Below are positions 15,589-23,832 of a stretch of DNA of 64,000 bases, piece by piece. The notes below the pieces were generated by a model. That model was given only the letters and a program-made list of their open reading frames with translations, was not told where the DNA came from and searched no databases. How positions within the stretch are numbered: position 1 is the stretch's first letter; each line of letters begins with the position of its first letter. The translations under genes and the position numbers were made by a program. Origin of the DNA: Solibacillus silvestris_B (lineage in GTDB: Bacteria; Bacillota; Bacilli; Bacillales_A; Planococcaceae); NCBI RefSeq assembly GCF_051967575.1, contig NZ_JBQCJW010000019.1, forward strand, positions 1 to 64,000. The letters run 5' to 3'.

Positions 15589-17628
15589 TTAATCAATTCT
15601 CTCACCTTGCAATACACCCGAAGCAATTAAATCTTCGCGTAAATATTCATACTCTGCATTTTGCCAAAACGCTTCCTCATACAGCATTTTGGCTGCATCT
15701 TGCCTTGCTGTTTCAAGCGCACGGTAATCATGGACAAGGTCGGCCAGCTTAAATTCCGGCAAACCACTTTGCCGCTTCCCAAAGAAATCGCCTGAGCCGC
15801 GAAGTTCCAAATCCTTTTCAGCTAAGCGGAAGCCATCATTCGTCTCGGTCATGCTCATCATACGCTCTTTTCCTTCCTCTGTTTTCGGATCGGCTATAAG
15901 CACGCAATATGATTGGTGCTCACCCCGGCCAACTCGTCCGCGCAACTGGTGAAGCTGCGCTAAACCAAATCGTTCTGCATCATAAATAGTCATGAACGTC
16001 GCATTCGGGACATTTACACCTACTTCGACTACCGTAGTGGAAACGAGCACATGGACTTTCCCATCACTAAATGCGCGCATGACCGCATCTTTTTCGTCCG
16101 GATGAAGCCGGCCATGCATGAGTCCGATTTCAAATCGATTGCCAAAATAAGCTTTCAACTGCTCATAAGCCTCGACCGCATTTTGGACATCGAGCTTATC
16201 CGACTCTTCAATTAATGGGGTAATGACGTATGCTTGACGCCCTGCTTCAAGCTCAGCTGCCATCCGCGTCAATACACTATTTAGCTGCTCCTTTTTCAGC
16301 CAATGTGTTTCAATTTCTTTACGCCCAGCCGGGAGCTCGTCGATAATCGAGACATCCATTTCTCCAAATGCTGTAATCGCCAATGTACGCGGGATAGGGG
16401 TTGCGGTCATAAACAGCACATCCGGGTTTTCCCCTTTTTCACGCAGTACGCGACGTTGTTCCACACCAAATCGGTGCTGCTCATCCGTAATGACAAAACC
16501 GAGCTTATGGAATTCAACATCTGGTTGGATGAGGGCATGAGTTCCTATAAGGATATCAATATCGCCTGATGCTAGCTGCTCCAACAATTCGCGACGTGCC
16601 TTCGTTTTTGTGGAGCCAGACAATAATGCAACTTTCACACCGATCGAATCAAACCACATATGCAGGTTTTCGGCGTGCTGCTCCGCCAAAATCTCGGTTG
16701 GTGCCATTAATGCCCCTTGGTACCCTGCTGTTACCGCTGCATAAAGTCCGATTGCCGCTACGACCGTCTTCCCTGAACCAACATCCCCTTGCAGAAGACG
16801 ATTCATACGTTGCGGCAGCAATAAATCTTTGCATATTTCATTGACAACCCGCTTTTGGGCGCCTGTCAGCTCATATGGCAATGTCGCGATAAATGCTTTT
16901 AATTTCTCTAAATCAAAGCGAATGGAAATACCTTTTTCATTTTCCTTATTCACTTTTCTCAATGCTTGAATACGAAGCTGAAATTGCAGTAATTCCTCAT
17001 AAACAAAGCGTCGGCGCGCCTGCTTAGCATGTTCGGCATCCGTTGGAAAATGAACGCCTTCCAATGCTTCTTGAATATTTACTAGGTGATAGCTTTCCCT
17101 CAGTGTTAAAGGCAATGTTTCTGGCAATTGTTCCTTCACAGTATCCAATGCTTGCCGCATATATTTACGAAAGCGTTTCTGCTGGATATTCCCTTTTAAA
17201 CTATATACCGGCTCAAAATCCACTAGCCCTTCTTTAGGTCCGAATGTAATGGACGAGCCGACAATGACTTGACGACCGCGATCCCATTTACCCGTCACGG
17301 TTACAACCATCCCTGTCGATAGCTTTTGACGCAAATAATTTTGATTGAAAAAAACGACCTTTATTAAATGTCTTCCTGCAAGCGCGGTGAATTGCAGGCG
17401 TGATTTGTTTTTCCCTAAAAAAAGTGCAGTCGGATCACTTTCAACACGTGCTTCAATTGTGACACGTTCATTATGCGGTGTCTCTGTTAAATCTTTTAAT
17501 CGGAAATCTTCATGGCGGTACGGAAATGTCCAAATTAAATCATGTATCGTATGGATACCAATTTTCGTTAAATTTTCGGCTGTTTCTTTCCCGATCCCTT
17601 TTAGTTGCGAAACTGGCTCATGAATCAT
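15589..17628 (-). CDS. recG: ATP-dependent DNA helicase RecG
   Basis: Branched-DNA translocase that reverses stalled forks and processes recombination intermediates. An N-terminal OB-fold wedge domain (about 1-190) is followed by two helicase lobes: GDVGSGKTVVAA Walker A (about 288), the ITDEQHRFGVEQR motif II, and MTATPIPRTLAI. The C-terminal part has QLHQLRGRVGRGEHQSYC. The frame opens with GTG at 17637, but AAGGAAG is correctly spaced only for the ATG at 17628, giving 679 aa. It lies between sdaAA and the VOC gene. Confidence 0.96.
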   Translation of the reverse strand: MIHEPVSQLKGIGKETAENLTKIGIHTIHDLIWTFPYRHEDFRLKDLTETPHNERVTIEARVESDPTALFLGKNKSRLQFTALAGRHLIKVVFFNQNYLRQKLSTGMVVTVTGKWDRGRQVIVGSSITFGPKEGLVDFEPVYSLKGNIQQKRFRKYMRQALDTVKEQLPETLPLTLRESYHLVNIQEALEGVHFPTDAEHAKQARRRFVYEELLQFQLRIQALRKVNKENEKGISIRFDLEKLKAFIATLPYELTGAQKRVVNEICKDLLLPQRMNRLLQGDVGSGKTVVAAIGLYAAVTAGYQGALMAPTEILAEQHAENLHMWFDSIGVKVALLSGSTKTKARRELLEQLASGDIDILIGTHALIQPDVEFHKLGFVITDEQHRFGVEQRRVLREKGENPDVLFMTATPIPRTLAITAFGEMDVSIIDELPAGRKEIETHWLKKEQLNSVLTRMAAELEAGRQAYVITPLIEESDKLDVQNAVEAYEQLKAYFGNRFEIGLMHGRLHPDEKDAVMRAFSDGKVHVLVSTTVVEVGVNVPNATFMTIYDAERFGLAQLHQLRGRVGRGEHQSYCVLIADPKTEEGKERMMSMTETNDGFRLAEKDLELRGSGDFFGKRQSGLPEFKLADLVHDYRALETARQDAAKMLYEEAFWQNAEYEYLREDLIASGVLQGERID

Positions 17629-17700
17629 TGTCGACACTTCCTTTATAAAATAGTTGTACTTTTAGCATAGCACAAAATGGGTGCATATGTTCCCACACAA

Positions 17701-17745
17701 ACAAAGAAAGAATGAGCTCAGTGAAAACCTGCGCCCATTCTTTTA
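17701..17745 (-). terminator. Terminator after sdaAA
   Basis: AAAGAATGAGC (17707-17717) pairs with GCCCATTCTTT (17733-17743) with one wobble. On the minus strand it is followed by a T-rich tail. It lies between sdaAA and recG. Confidence 0.75.
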
Positions 17746-17748
17746 CCG

Positions 17749-18669
17749 TTAATTGCTATTTACACGCGATTTTAAAATGCTCTTTAAATCGCCGCCCTCA
17801 AAAATAGCATGCGTAATCGCTTTGCCAGTCGGCGTTGCAGCCAAGCCGCCACGAGCCGTTTCTTTTAAGTTCGGGCTCATTGCCTGACCGATGCGATACA
17901 TCGCCCCGATTACTTCATCACATGGGATACGGCTTGTCACGCCTGCTAATGCCATATCCGCCGCGACTAATGAATTGGATGCACCCATTGCATTACGTTT
18001 AACACATGGCACTTCCACTAAGCCTGCTACCGGATCACATACTAAACCGAGCATGTTTTTAAGCGTAATCGCAAACGCTTCTGAACTTTGCTGCGCTGTT
18101 CCGCCAGCCATTTCCACAATCGCAGCCGCAGCCATGGCAGATGCACTGCCGACTTCCGCCTGACAGCCGCCTTCTGCCCCTGAAATCGAAGCATTGTTTG
18201 CCACGATAAAACCGAAAGCTCCCGATGTGAATAAATAGCGGATCATTTGTTCACGTGTCGGATTCAATTTATTTTTCACTGCAAATAATGTACCTGGAAC
18301 TACCCCCGCCGAACCTGCAGTCGGTGTCGCACAAATTGTACCCATTGCCGCATTCACTTCATTTGTTGCAACAGCTTTGCTGACAGCATCAAGTAAAAGG
18401 TCTCCGGCTAATGTATTGCCTTTTTTAATATAATTTTGAATCAGTACAGCATCGCCGCCCGTTAAACCTGTTACAGACTGTACACCATTTAAACCGCGCT
18501 CAACCGCTTCTTCCATTATCGTTAAGTTGCGGTCCATCTGCTTAAAAATTTCTTCACGCGAGCGACCGGTAATTAACATTTCCTGCTCAATCATTAACTC
18601 GGAAATAAGTTTCCCTTCCGTCTCTGCCAATTCTACTAATTCTCGGACACTACGAAATAATACATCCAT
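17749..18669 (-). CDS. sdaAA: L-serine dehydratase, alpha subunit
   Basis: Iron-sulfur-dependent deamination of L-serine to pyruvate and ammonia, with SdaAB. The alpha chain carries conserved cysteines in GGCQAEVGSA, GLVCDPVAGLV and VEVPCVKRNA that hold the 4Fe-4S cluster, and the glycine-rich TPTAGSAGVVPGTL loop. A GTG opens the frame at 18678, but AAAGGGG is spaced 8 nt only from the ATG at 18669, giving 306 aa. It is 13 bp downstream of sdaAB in a two-gene operon ended by a terminator. Confidence 0.95.
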   Translation of the reverse strand: MDVLFRSVRELVELAETEGKLISELMIEQEMLITGRSREEIFKQMDRNLTIMEEAVERGLNGVQSVTGLTGGDAVLIQNYIKKGNTLAGDLLLDAVSKAVATNEVNAAMGTICATPTAGSAGVVPGTLFAVKNKLNPTREQMIRYLFTSGAFGFIVANNASISGAEGGCQAEVGSASAMAAAAIVEMAGGTAQQSSEAFAITLKNMLGLVCDPVAGLVEVPCVKRNAMGASNSLVAADMALAGVTSRIPCDEVIGAMYRIGQAMSPNLKETARGGLAATPTGKAITHAIFEGGDLKSILKSRVNSN

Positions 18670-18682
18670 ATTTTTCACCCCT

Positions 18683-19345
18683 TTAGTTATTGATTTTTGA
18701 AACTTTCGTAATATGCGGGATGTAAGAAATTTGTTCCAATAGACGTTGATCTATGTTTTGATCGACTTCAATAACCATTAAAGCGGTTAGACCACGTTCA
18801 ATACGTGATACTTCCATATGACCAATATTCACGTCATGCATCGCCAAACAATTTGCTACATTGGCAATACAGCCAGCACGGTCATCATGCACGACTAAAA
18901 TAGCCGGCATCCCGCCTGTAAGCCGCAGCTTAAAGCCATTCACTTCACTGATTTCGATTTTACCGCCGCCGATTGAAATTCCTTCAACGCTCATTTCCGC
19001 TTCGTCATCACCCATTAAAAGGCGCGCGGTGTTCGGATGCTCTTTATTAGCTGTTTCCGGAATAAATTCAAATTGCAAACCCGCTTTTTCCGCTTCTGCA
19101 AAAGCTGTTTTAATGCGTTCATCGTCTGTATCATAGTCCAGCAATCCGCCGACAATCGCAACATCCGTCCCATGACCGCGATACGTTTCGGCAAATGAAC
19201 CATATAAATAAATTTTCACCCATTTTGGCTGGCGTCCAAACAAATCACGTGCGACACGGCCAATACGTGCTGCGCCTGCTGTATGCGAAGAGGACGGACC
19301 AATCATAACAGGACCAATAATATCAAAAACGGATGTAAATTTCAT
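18683..19345 (-). CDS. sdaAB: L-serine dehydratase, beta subunit
   Basis: Beta chain of the two-subunit iron-sulfur serine dehydratase. The N-terminus has FDIIGPVMIGPSSSHTAGAA, with the serine-histidine signature of this domain, and RGHGTDVAIVGGLL. The C-terminal 75 residues form an ACT domain (PAILVVHDDRAGCIANVANC, then MEVSRIERGLTALMVIEVD), probably an amino-acid-sensing module. Length is 220 aa, typical. It precedes sdaAA and has a recognisable promoter upstream. Confidence 0.95.
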   Translation of the reverse strand: MKFTSVFDIIGPVMIGPSSSHTAGAARIGRVARDLFGRQPKWVKIYLYGSFAETYRGHGTDVAIVGGLLDYDTDDERIKTAFAEAEKAGLQFEFIPETANKEHPNTARLLMGDDEAEMSVEGISIGGGKIEISEVNGFKLRLTGGMPAILVVHDDRAGCIANVANCLAMHDVNIGHMEVSRIERGLTALMVIEVDQNIDQRLLEQISYIPHITKVSKINN

Positions 19346-19387
19346 AATGGAACCCCTCTCTATTCTTTCATACTTTCATTTACTTCT

Positions 19388-19416
19388 AGTGTACTCATTT
19401 TTTCTGTAATTAACAA
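19388..19416 (-). promoter_or_regulatory. Sigma-A promoter of sdaAB-sdaAA
   Basis: Minus-strand TTGTTA (19411-19416), 17-bp spacer, TACACT (19388-19393), about 43 bp before the sdaAB ATG. Confidence 0.55.
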
Positions 19417-19483
19417 ATTTCTTGTTGTAAAAGCAGAATTGCGCCCATATTACATATAGTTGCACAATCAATTATTTAGGAAT

Positions 19484-19680
19484 GGAAATGATTTTTTCAT
19501 GCATAACCTGAAGAAATGCCTTAATTTACTTCCAAAATGAGCTTCATACTTAAAATAGCAGGAAAATTTCCGCCTGTTTATTTTATTTTATTTTATTTTA
19601 TCTCAACACATAATTAAATCCAAAATTGCTGAACGCCGTAGTAAAGAGGCTTTTCAGTGCTCCCGAGCAATAATAGTAAA
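19484..19680. repeat. Composite intergenic repeat, copy B (sdaAB-fakA gap)
   Basis: Second copy of the element at about 4989-5230. Shared blocks in the same order are GCATAACC, AATGAGCT, GGAAAATTTCCGC, CACATAATTA, AGAGGC, TTTTCAG, CCGAG and AATAGTA. Here the region after the palindrome contains a run of five TTTTA pentamers (about 19577-19601), and the nested hairpin of copy A is missing. With the promoter and terminator it fills the 400-bp gap, which has no gene. Confidence 0.7.
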
Positions 19681-19685
19681 AGCAG

Positions 19686-19730
19686 AAAAACATCAATTTT
19701 TCCCCACAGTGAAAAATTGATGTTTTCGTT
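19686..19730. terminator. Terminator after fakA
   Basis: AAAACATCAATTTTTC (19687-19702) pairs perfectly with GAAAAATTGATGTTTT (19711-19726), loop 8 nt, with T-rich sequence on both sides. It ends the yloU-fakA transcript about 25 bp after the fakA stop and could also work on the plus strand. Confidence 0.85.
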
Positions 19731-19752
19731 TTATCCCGGCTGCTTTTACTAT

Positions 19753-21399
19753 TTATTCTACAGATAAAATAAACGGATAAAGAGATTGCTTCCCTTCGAC
19801 GATCTCAACTTCTGCATCTGGATAGTTTTCTTCGATGAAGCTTTGCAGTTCATCTGCCTGCCCTGCCGAAGCATCTTCGCCATAAATGATAGTAATGATT
19901 TCCGAATCCTCATCCATCAATCCTTCCAGCACTTTTTTCGCTGCATCCATCATTTCGGGTGTCGATAAAATAATTTTGCCTTCAGTCAATGCCATATAAT
20001 CATCTTTGCGGATTTCAACGCCATCAATAGACGTATCACGCACTGCAAATGTCACTTGACCTGTCTTCACATGTGCGAAGCCTTCTGTCATATTGTTTTT
20101 ATTATTTTCCACTGTTTCTTCAGGATTAAATGCCAAAATGGCCGCCATTCCTTGAGGTATCGTTTTCGTCGGCACAACAGCTGCTTCAATTTCCAAAAGT
20201 TCCGCCGCCTGCTCTGCCGCCATAATGATATTTTTGTTATTCGGTAAAATCAATACACGCTCAGCACCAATTTCCTGAACCGCTTTTACGATATCCTCTG
20301 TTGAAGGGTTCATCGTTTGACCGCCTTCAATTACATATGAAGCACCAATCGAACGCAGCAAATTCGCTACGCCTTCACCCATCGCAATCGTGACAATCGC
20401 ATATGGCACTTTTGTTTTTTGCTGCTTGGCAGGCGCTTTTGGTGCATCATTGACGATTGCGGAATGCTGCTCACGCATATTATCCACCTTGATCTTAATT
20501 AAGCTGCCGTATTTTTGCCCTGCTGCCAGTACAGCACCTGGAGTTTCCGAGTGAATATGTACTTTCGCAATTTCATCATCCGAAATTACCAATAATGAGT
20601 CACCCATCGGATTTAACTCTTGACGGAATTGTTCTTCACTGAAAGGCTCTTTATCGGCCTCGAAGCGCACCATAATTTCTGTACAATAGCCGAATTCGAT
20701 ATCTGAAGTGTCCATGAAGTCTTGTACACGGTGATGTTCCGCATTAATTAAATCATCCAATGACGATTCGTTTTTCGCCGGCAATGGTTCTCCTTTCATA
20801 GAGGCAAGGAAACCTTCATAAACGAACAGCAATCCTTGGCCGCCACTATCGACAACACCAACTTCTTTTAATACCGGCAGAAGATCCGGTGTGCGGTTCA
20901 ATGATTGCTTTGCTTCCTCGATAAACGCTTCCATCACGACAATCATATTATCTTCTGTTTCAGCTGCTTCCACACCTTTTGCAGCCGCTTCACGCGCTAC
21001 CGTTAAAATTGTACCTTCCACTGGTTTCATAACGGCTTTATATGCAGTGTCCACACCTGCTTGGAATGCATTCGCCAACATGCGTGCATCGATTGTTTCA
21101 TCTTTTTCAATCGCTTTTCCGAAACCTCGGAACAACTGAGACAAAATGACGCCTGAATTCCCGCGTGCTCCCATAAGCAGGCCTTTTGACAAAGCTTGTG
21201 CAGTTTTGCCAATATGCCCGCTTTTATTTGCTTCTGTTTCATCTGCACCAGATGTCATTGATAAATTCATATTTGTCCCTGTATCTCCATCCGGCACAGG
21301 GAATACATTTAGTGAATCTACATATGCTGCATTTTGGTATAGGTGATGTGCACCCATTTGTACCATTTCAGCAAATTTAATTCCGTCTAAAGACTTCAT
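19753..21399 (-). CDS. fakA: Fatty acid kinase catalytic subunit FakA (DAK2 domain, YloV)
   Basis: ATP-dependent kinase that, with a FakB lipid-binding partner encoded elsewhere, phosphorylates exogenous fatty acids so they can enter phospholipid synthesis. The N-terminal DhaL/DAK2 nucleotide domain shows VFPVPDGDTGTNMNLSM (about 30-46), ARGNSGVILSQLFRG and DSGGQGLLFVYEG. A middle domain and a C-terminal FakB-binding region follow. ATGs lie at 21408 and 21399; GGAGG is only 2 nt from the first, so the second (548 aa) is preferred. It follows yloU by a few bases and acts in the same pathway as PlsX. Confidence 0.93.
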   Translation of the reverse strand: MKSLDGIKFAEMVQMGAHHLYQNAAYVDSLNVFPVPDGDTGTNMNLSMTSGADETEANKSGHIGKTAQALSKGLLMGARGNSGVILSQLFRGFGKAIEKDETIDARMLANAFQAGVDTAYKAVMKPVEGTILTVAREAAAKGVEAAETEDNMIVVMEAFIEEAKQSLNRTPDLLPVLKEVGVVDSGGQGLLFVYEGFLASMKGEPLPAKNESSLDDLINAEHHRVQDFMDTSDIEFGYCTEIMVRFEADKEPFSEEQFRQELNPMGDSLLVISDDEIAKVHIHSETPGAVLAAGQKYGSLIKIKVDNMREQHSAIVNDAPKAPAKQQKTKVPYAIVTIAMGEGVANLLRSIGASYVIEGGQTMNPSTEDIVKAVQEIGAERVLILPNNKNIIMAAEQAAELLEIEAAVVPTKTIPQGMAAILAFNPEETVENNKNNMTEGFAHVKTGQVTFAVRDTSIDGVEIRKDDYMALTEGKIILSTPEMMDAAKKVLEGLMDEDSEIITIIYGEDASAGQADELQSFIEENYPDAEVEIVEGKQSLYPFILSVE

Positions 21400-21417
21400 T
21401 CGATTCATTTCCTCCTC

Positions 21418-21780
21418 TTACACATTCGAAACACGAACGCCTTGAACAAAAATGTTAACTGATTTAACGCTCATACCTAATGTTTTATTTACTGTATATT
21501 TTACTTTTGATTGTACTTGATAGGCGATTTCGGAAATTTTCGTGCCATAGCTTACAATAATGTACATATCAATATGTAAGTCATCTTCCTCTTGACGAAT
21601 AAGAATACCTTTTGCAAAATTTTCTTTTCGTAAAATATCTGTTAATCCGTCGCGAATTTGATGTTTCGATGCCATGCCTACAATTCCGTAACATTCGATC
21701 GCTGCTCCACCAGCAATTTGAGCAATCACATCATTGGAAATATCAATATGGCCGAATTCGTTATTTAATTCAACTGACAT
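21418..21780 (-). CDS. yloU: Asp23/Gls24 family envelope stress protein (YloU)
   Basis: Small protein (120 aa) of the Asp23/Gls24 family. It has the typical NDVIAQIAGGAAIECYGIVG and DLHIDMYIIVSYGTKISEIAY segments and the ending VKSVNIFVQGVRV. Relatives are abundant envelope-associated proteins; the YloU paralogue is consistently paired with fakA, suggesting a link to membrane lipid metabolism. A GGGGG ribosome site precedes the ATG. It diverges from rpmB over a 375-bp region that holds the rpmB promoter and no other gene I can see. Confidence 0.92.
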   Translation of the reverse strand: MSVELNNEFGHIDISNDVIAQIAGGAAIECYGIVGMASKHQIRDGLTDILRKENFAKGILIRQEEDDLHIDMYIIVSYGTKISEIAYQVQSKVKYTVNKTLGMSVKSVNIFVQGVRVSNV

Positions 21781-22060
21781 AGTATATGCCCCCTTGGCTC
21801 TATTTGACTAATTTATATTGTACTACACAAAAGTCGATTATAAAAGAAAACGTTCATCTGCGTCTAGCTCGAAGTCATTTTTCCGCCAAACTTCGACTGC
21901 AGTTTCCTTGGTTTTTTCATTACTTTGCTCTATCCTGTAATATTCGATTCCTTTTCTCTATCAAATTTAAGAATATTGTCGCCTTGTCATATACCTTTTT
22001 AATCTAAAATTTTCAATTAAGGTGTAAAGGTTTTTTTCTTGAAAGGTTATGCAAAATGTC

Positions 22061-22089
22061 TTGCACTCACTTCACAGGTATGTTAAATT
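22061..22089 (+). promoter_or_regulatory. Sigma-A promoter of rpmB
   Basis: TTGCAC (22061-22066), 17-bp spacer, TAAATT (22084-22089), about 68 bp before the rpmB ATG. Confidence 0.65.
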
Positions 22090-22156
22090 ATTATGGTATG
22101 TGAAATAACGAACTGAAATAAAGATTTCAGATTCAGCTGTAAGGAGGAATTTTACA

Positions 22157-22345
22157 ATGCCAAAACAATGTGTAATTACTGGCCGTAAAGCTCGTACAGG
22201 CAACAACCGTTCACACGCTATGAACGCTAACAAACGTACTTGGGGTGCTAACCTTCAAAAGGTTCGCATTTTAGTAAACGGTAAGCCAAAACGTGTATGG
22301 GTTTCTGCTCGTGCTTTAAAATCAGGTAAAATCGAGCGCGTTTAA
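22157..22345 (+). CDS. rpmB: 50S ribosomal protein L28
   Basis: Ribosomal protein of 62 aa starting MPKQCVITGRKARTGNNRSH and continuing KVRILVNGKPKRVWVSAR. This is the zinc-less or C-minus type: the single Cys5 is not followed by a CxxC partner set. AAGGAGG precedes the ATG. It is one of only two plus-strand genes here, transcribed alone from its own promoter to its own terminator, convergent with thiN-spoVM and divergent from yloU. Confidence 0.97.
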   Translation: MPKQCVITGRKARTGNNRSHAMNANKRTWGANLQKVRILVNGKPKRVWVSARALKSGKIERV

Positions 22346-22353
22346 TCGCGTAC

Positions 22354-22386
22354 AGAGCACCAGCATTTGCTGGTGCTCTTTTTTTA
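22354..22386 (+). terminator. Terminator of rpmB
   Basis: AGAGCACCAGCA pairs perfectly with TGCTGGTGCTCT, loop 2 nt, followed by TTTTTTT on the plus strand. It is a strong intrinsic terminator 9 bp after the stop codon. Confidence 0.93.
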
Positions 22387-22426
22387 TAGAAAAAACTACA
22401 GTCCACATTTAAAGTGAGCTGTAGTC
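22385..22426 (-). terminator. Terminator after spoVM
   Basis: ACTACAG (22395-22401) pairs with CTGTAGT (22419-22425), with inner CAC/GTG pairing, and on the minus strand a TTTTTTC tail follows. It abuts the rpmB terminator, separating the convergent units. Confidence 0.7.
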
Positions 22427-22433
22427 GGGTGCA

Positions 22434-22526
22434 TTATTTTTCTTTCTTTTCTCTACGAAACAACTTTACACAGCCTCTCGCCATTCCACTTAACCATTTC
22501 GGCATTTGAAATGTATAAACTTTCAA
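22434..22526 (-). CDS. spoVM: Stage V sporulation protein SpoVM
   Basis: Tiny amphipathic peptide that marks the convex forespore membrane and anchors the coat ATPase SpoIVA. The 30 codons read MKVYTFQMPKWLSGMARG then CVKLFRREKKEK. Relative to the 26-aa B. subtilis peptide this keeps the MK-YT start, the helix-breaking Pro near position 9, LxG and the basic amphipathic helix. The start is TTG, set by AAGGAGG seven nt upstream. Position between thiN and rpmB is exactly that of spoVM in Bacillus. It is strong evidence that the organism forms endospores. Confidence 0.92.
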   Translation of the reverse strand: MKVYTFQMPKWLSGMARGCVKLFRREKKEK

Positions 22527-22538
22527 CGTTGTTCCTCC

Positions 22539-23168
22539 TTAATCTTTACTCTTTATCATTAAACATATGCCGCCTGTAAATGAAATAGAAGCCCTGCTTA
22601 TTATTTCATTGCTTGTAAAACGCGATGTGCCTTGTTCGATGACTTCATCTGTCGTCTCGTACTTAACACCGCGCAATGTCACATTGTGGAGCGACTCGCC
22701 ATATGAAAAAAAGGAGATGTACGAATAACCGTCCCTTTCCAGCTGATGTTTGCCGGGCAATAAAAATTGAATGGCGTTACAAGGATTAATAATTTTAAAA
22801 ATGATATCCGGATACTGTTTCTGCAGCAAAAAGACAGATCGCAATGTAGCTTCATAATGATCTAGACGTCCACCAGTAACACCAGTCAAAACGATTTCCG
22901 CCGGTTCGTATGTCAACGCTTTTCGCAATGCCAAATCAGTATCTGTTTCATCCTTTTCCACTTGAAATTGCTCAATATGGTCCACAGCTTCGGAAATCCG
23001 CGCAAATTCCTCTTCCGTGACCGAATCAAAGTCGCCTACAATACTATGCGGTCGAATGCCTTCGTCGATTAAATATAATGCGCCTCGGTCCACTCCGATC
23101 CAGATGTCAGGCATTAAAGAAAAGGCGACCTCTTGAACGGGGCCGCCTGAGCAGATTGCTACAATCAC
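22539..23168 (-). CDS. thiN: Thiamine pyrophosphokinase
   Basis: Transfers pyrophosphate from ATP to thiamine, giving the cofactor TPP. The N-terminal WIGVDRGALYLIDEGIRP, GDFDSVTEEE and KDETDTDLALRKAL blocks form the catalytic domain with its acidic metal ligands. LTGVTGGRLDHYEATL lies near the middle, and the C-terminal TPK B1-type half includes YSYISFFSYGE. Length 209 aa. The ATG overlaps the rpe stop (ATGA). It follows rpe as in B. subtilis; no thiamine riboswitch is visible here. Confidence 0.94.
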   Translation of the reverse strand: MIVAICSGGPVQEVAFSLMPDIWIGVDRGALYLIDEGIRPHSIVGDFDSVTEEEFARISEAVDHIEQFQVEKDETDTDLALRKALTYEPAEIVLTGVTGGRLDHYEATLRSVFLLQKQYPDIIFKIINPCNAIQFLLPGKHQLERDGYSYISFFSYGESLHNVTLRGVKYETTDEVIEQGTSRFTSNEIISRASISFTGGICLMIKSKD

Positions 23169-23830
23169 TGAATTGCCGCTAATCCTGCTTGTTTAATTTC
23201 CTGTAAAGCCTTTGCGCGATCTTCTTTACTATAAATAGCGGAGCCTGCAACGAATATTGTCGCCCCCGCTTTGGCACATGGCACGATTGTTTCTGCGTTG
23301 ATTCCTCCATCAATTTCGATGTCGATAGTCAGGCCGCGTTCTTTAATGATTTTCGATAATGCTTCTACTTTCGGCACGACGGATTCGATAAACTTTTGCC
23401 CGCCAAAACCTGGATTTACCGTCATAAACAGCACCATATCCACATCTTCCAAAACATGCTGGATAGATTCTATCGGCGTATGGGGATTTAACACGACACC
23501 CGGCTTCACGCCATATGAACGGATTAATTGGATCGTGCGGTGCAAATGACGGCACGCTTCCACATGCACTGTAATATAATCTGCGCCCGCCTTAGCAAAT
23601 TGCTCAATATACTGGTCCGGATTCTCGATCATTAAATGTACGTCCATCGGCAATGCAGAATGTGGACGAATCGCCTCCAATGCAATCGCGCCGAATGAAA
23701 TATTCGGCACAAAATGGCCATCCATTACATCTATATGAATCAATTCCGCTCCTGCTGCTTCTACTTCCTTCACTTCTTCGCCTAGCTTTGCAAAGTCTGC
23801 TGCTAAAATCGATGGTGCAATTTTAATCAT
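23165..23830 (-). CDS. rpe: Ribulose-phosphate 3-epimerase
   Basis: Pentose-phosphate enzyme interconverting ribulose 5-phosphate and xylulose 5-phosphate. It is a TIM-barrel protein with metal-binding HIDVMDGHFVPNISFG (about 32-47), DVHLMIENP, MTVNPGFGGQKF and the phosphate-binding IDGGINAETI and FVAGSAIY. The 221 aa are standard. A GAGGT site lies before the ATG. It forms part of prpC-prkC-rsgA-rpe-thiN, which is tightly spaced throughout. Confidence 0.96.
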   Translation of the reverse strand: MIKIAPSILAADFAKLGEEVKEVEAAGAELIHIDVMDGHFVPNISFGAIALEAIRPHSALPMDVHLMIENPDQYIEQFAKAGADYITVHVEACRHLHRTIQLIRSYGVKPGVVLNPHTPIESIQHVLEDVDMVLFMTVNPGFGGQKFIESVVPKVEALSKIIKERGLTIDIEIDGGINAETIVPCAKAGATIFVAGSAIYSKEDRAKALQEIKQAGLAAIQ

Positions 23831-23832
23831 GT

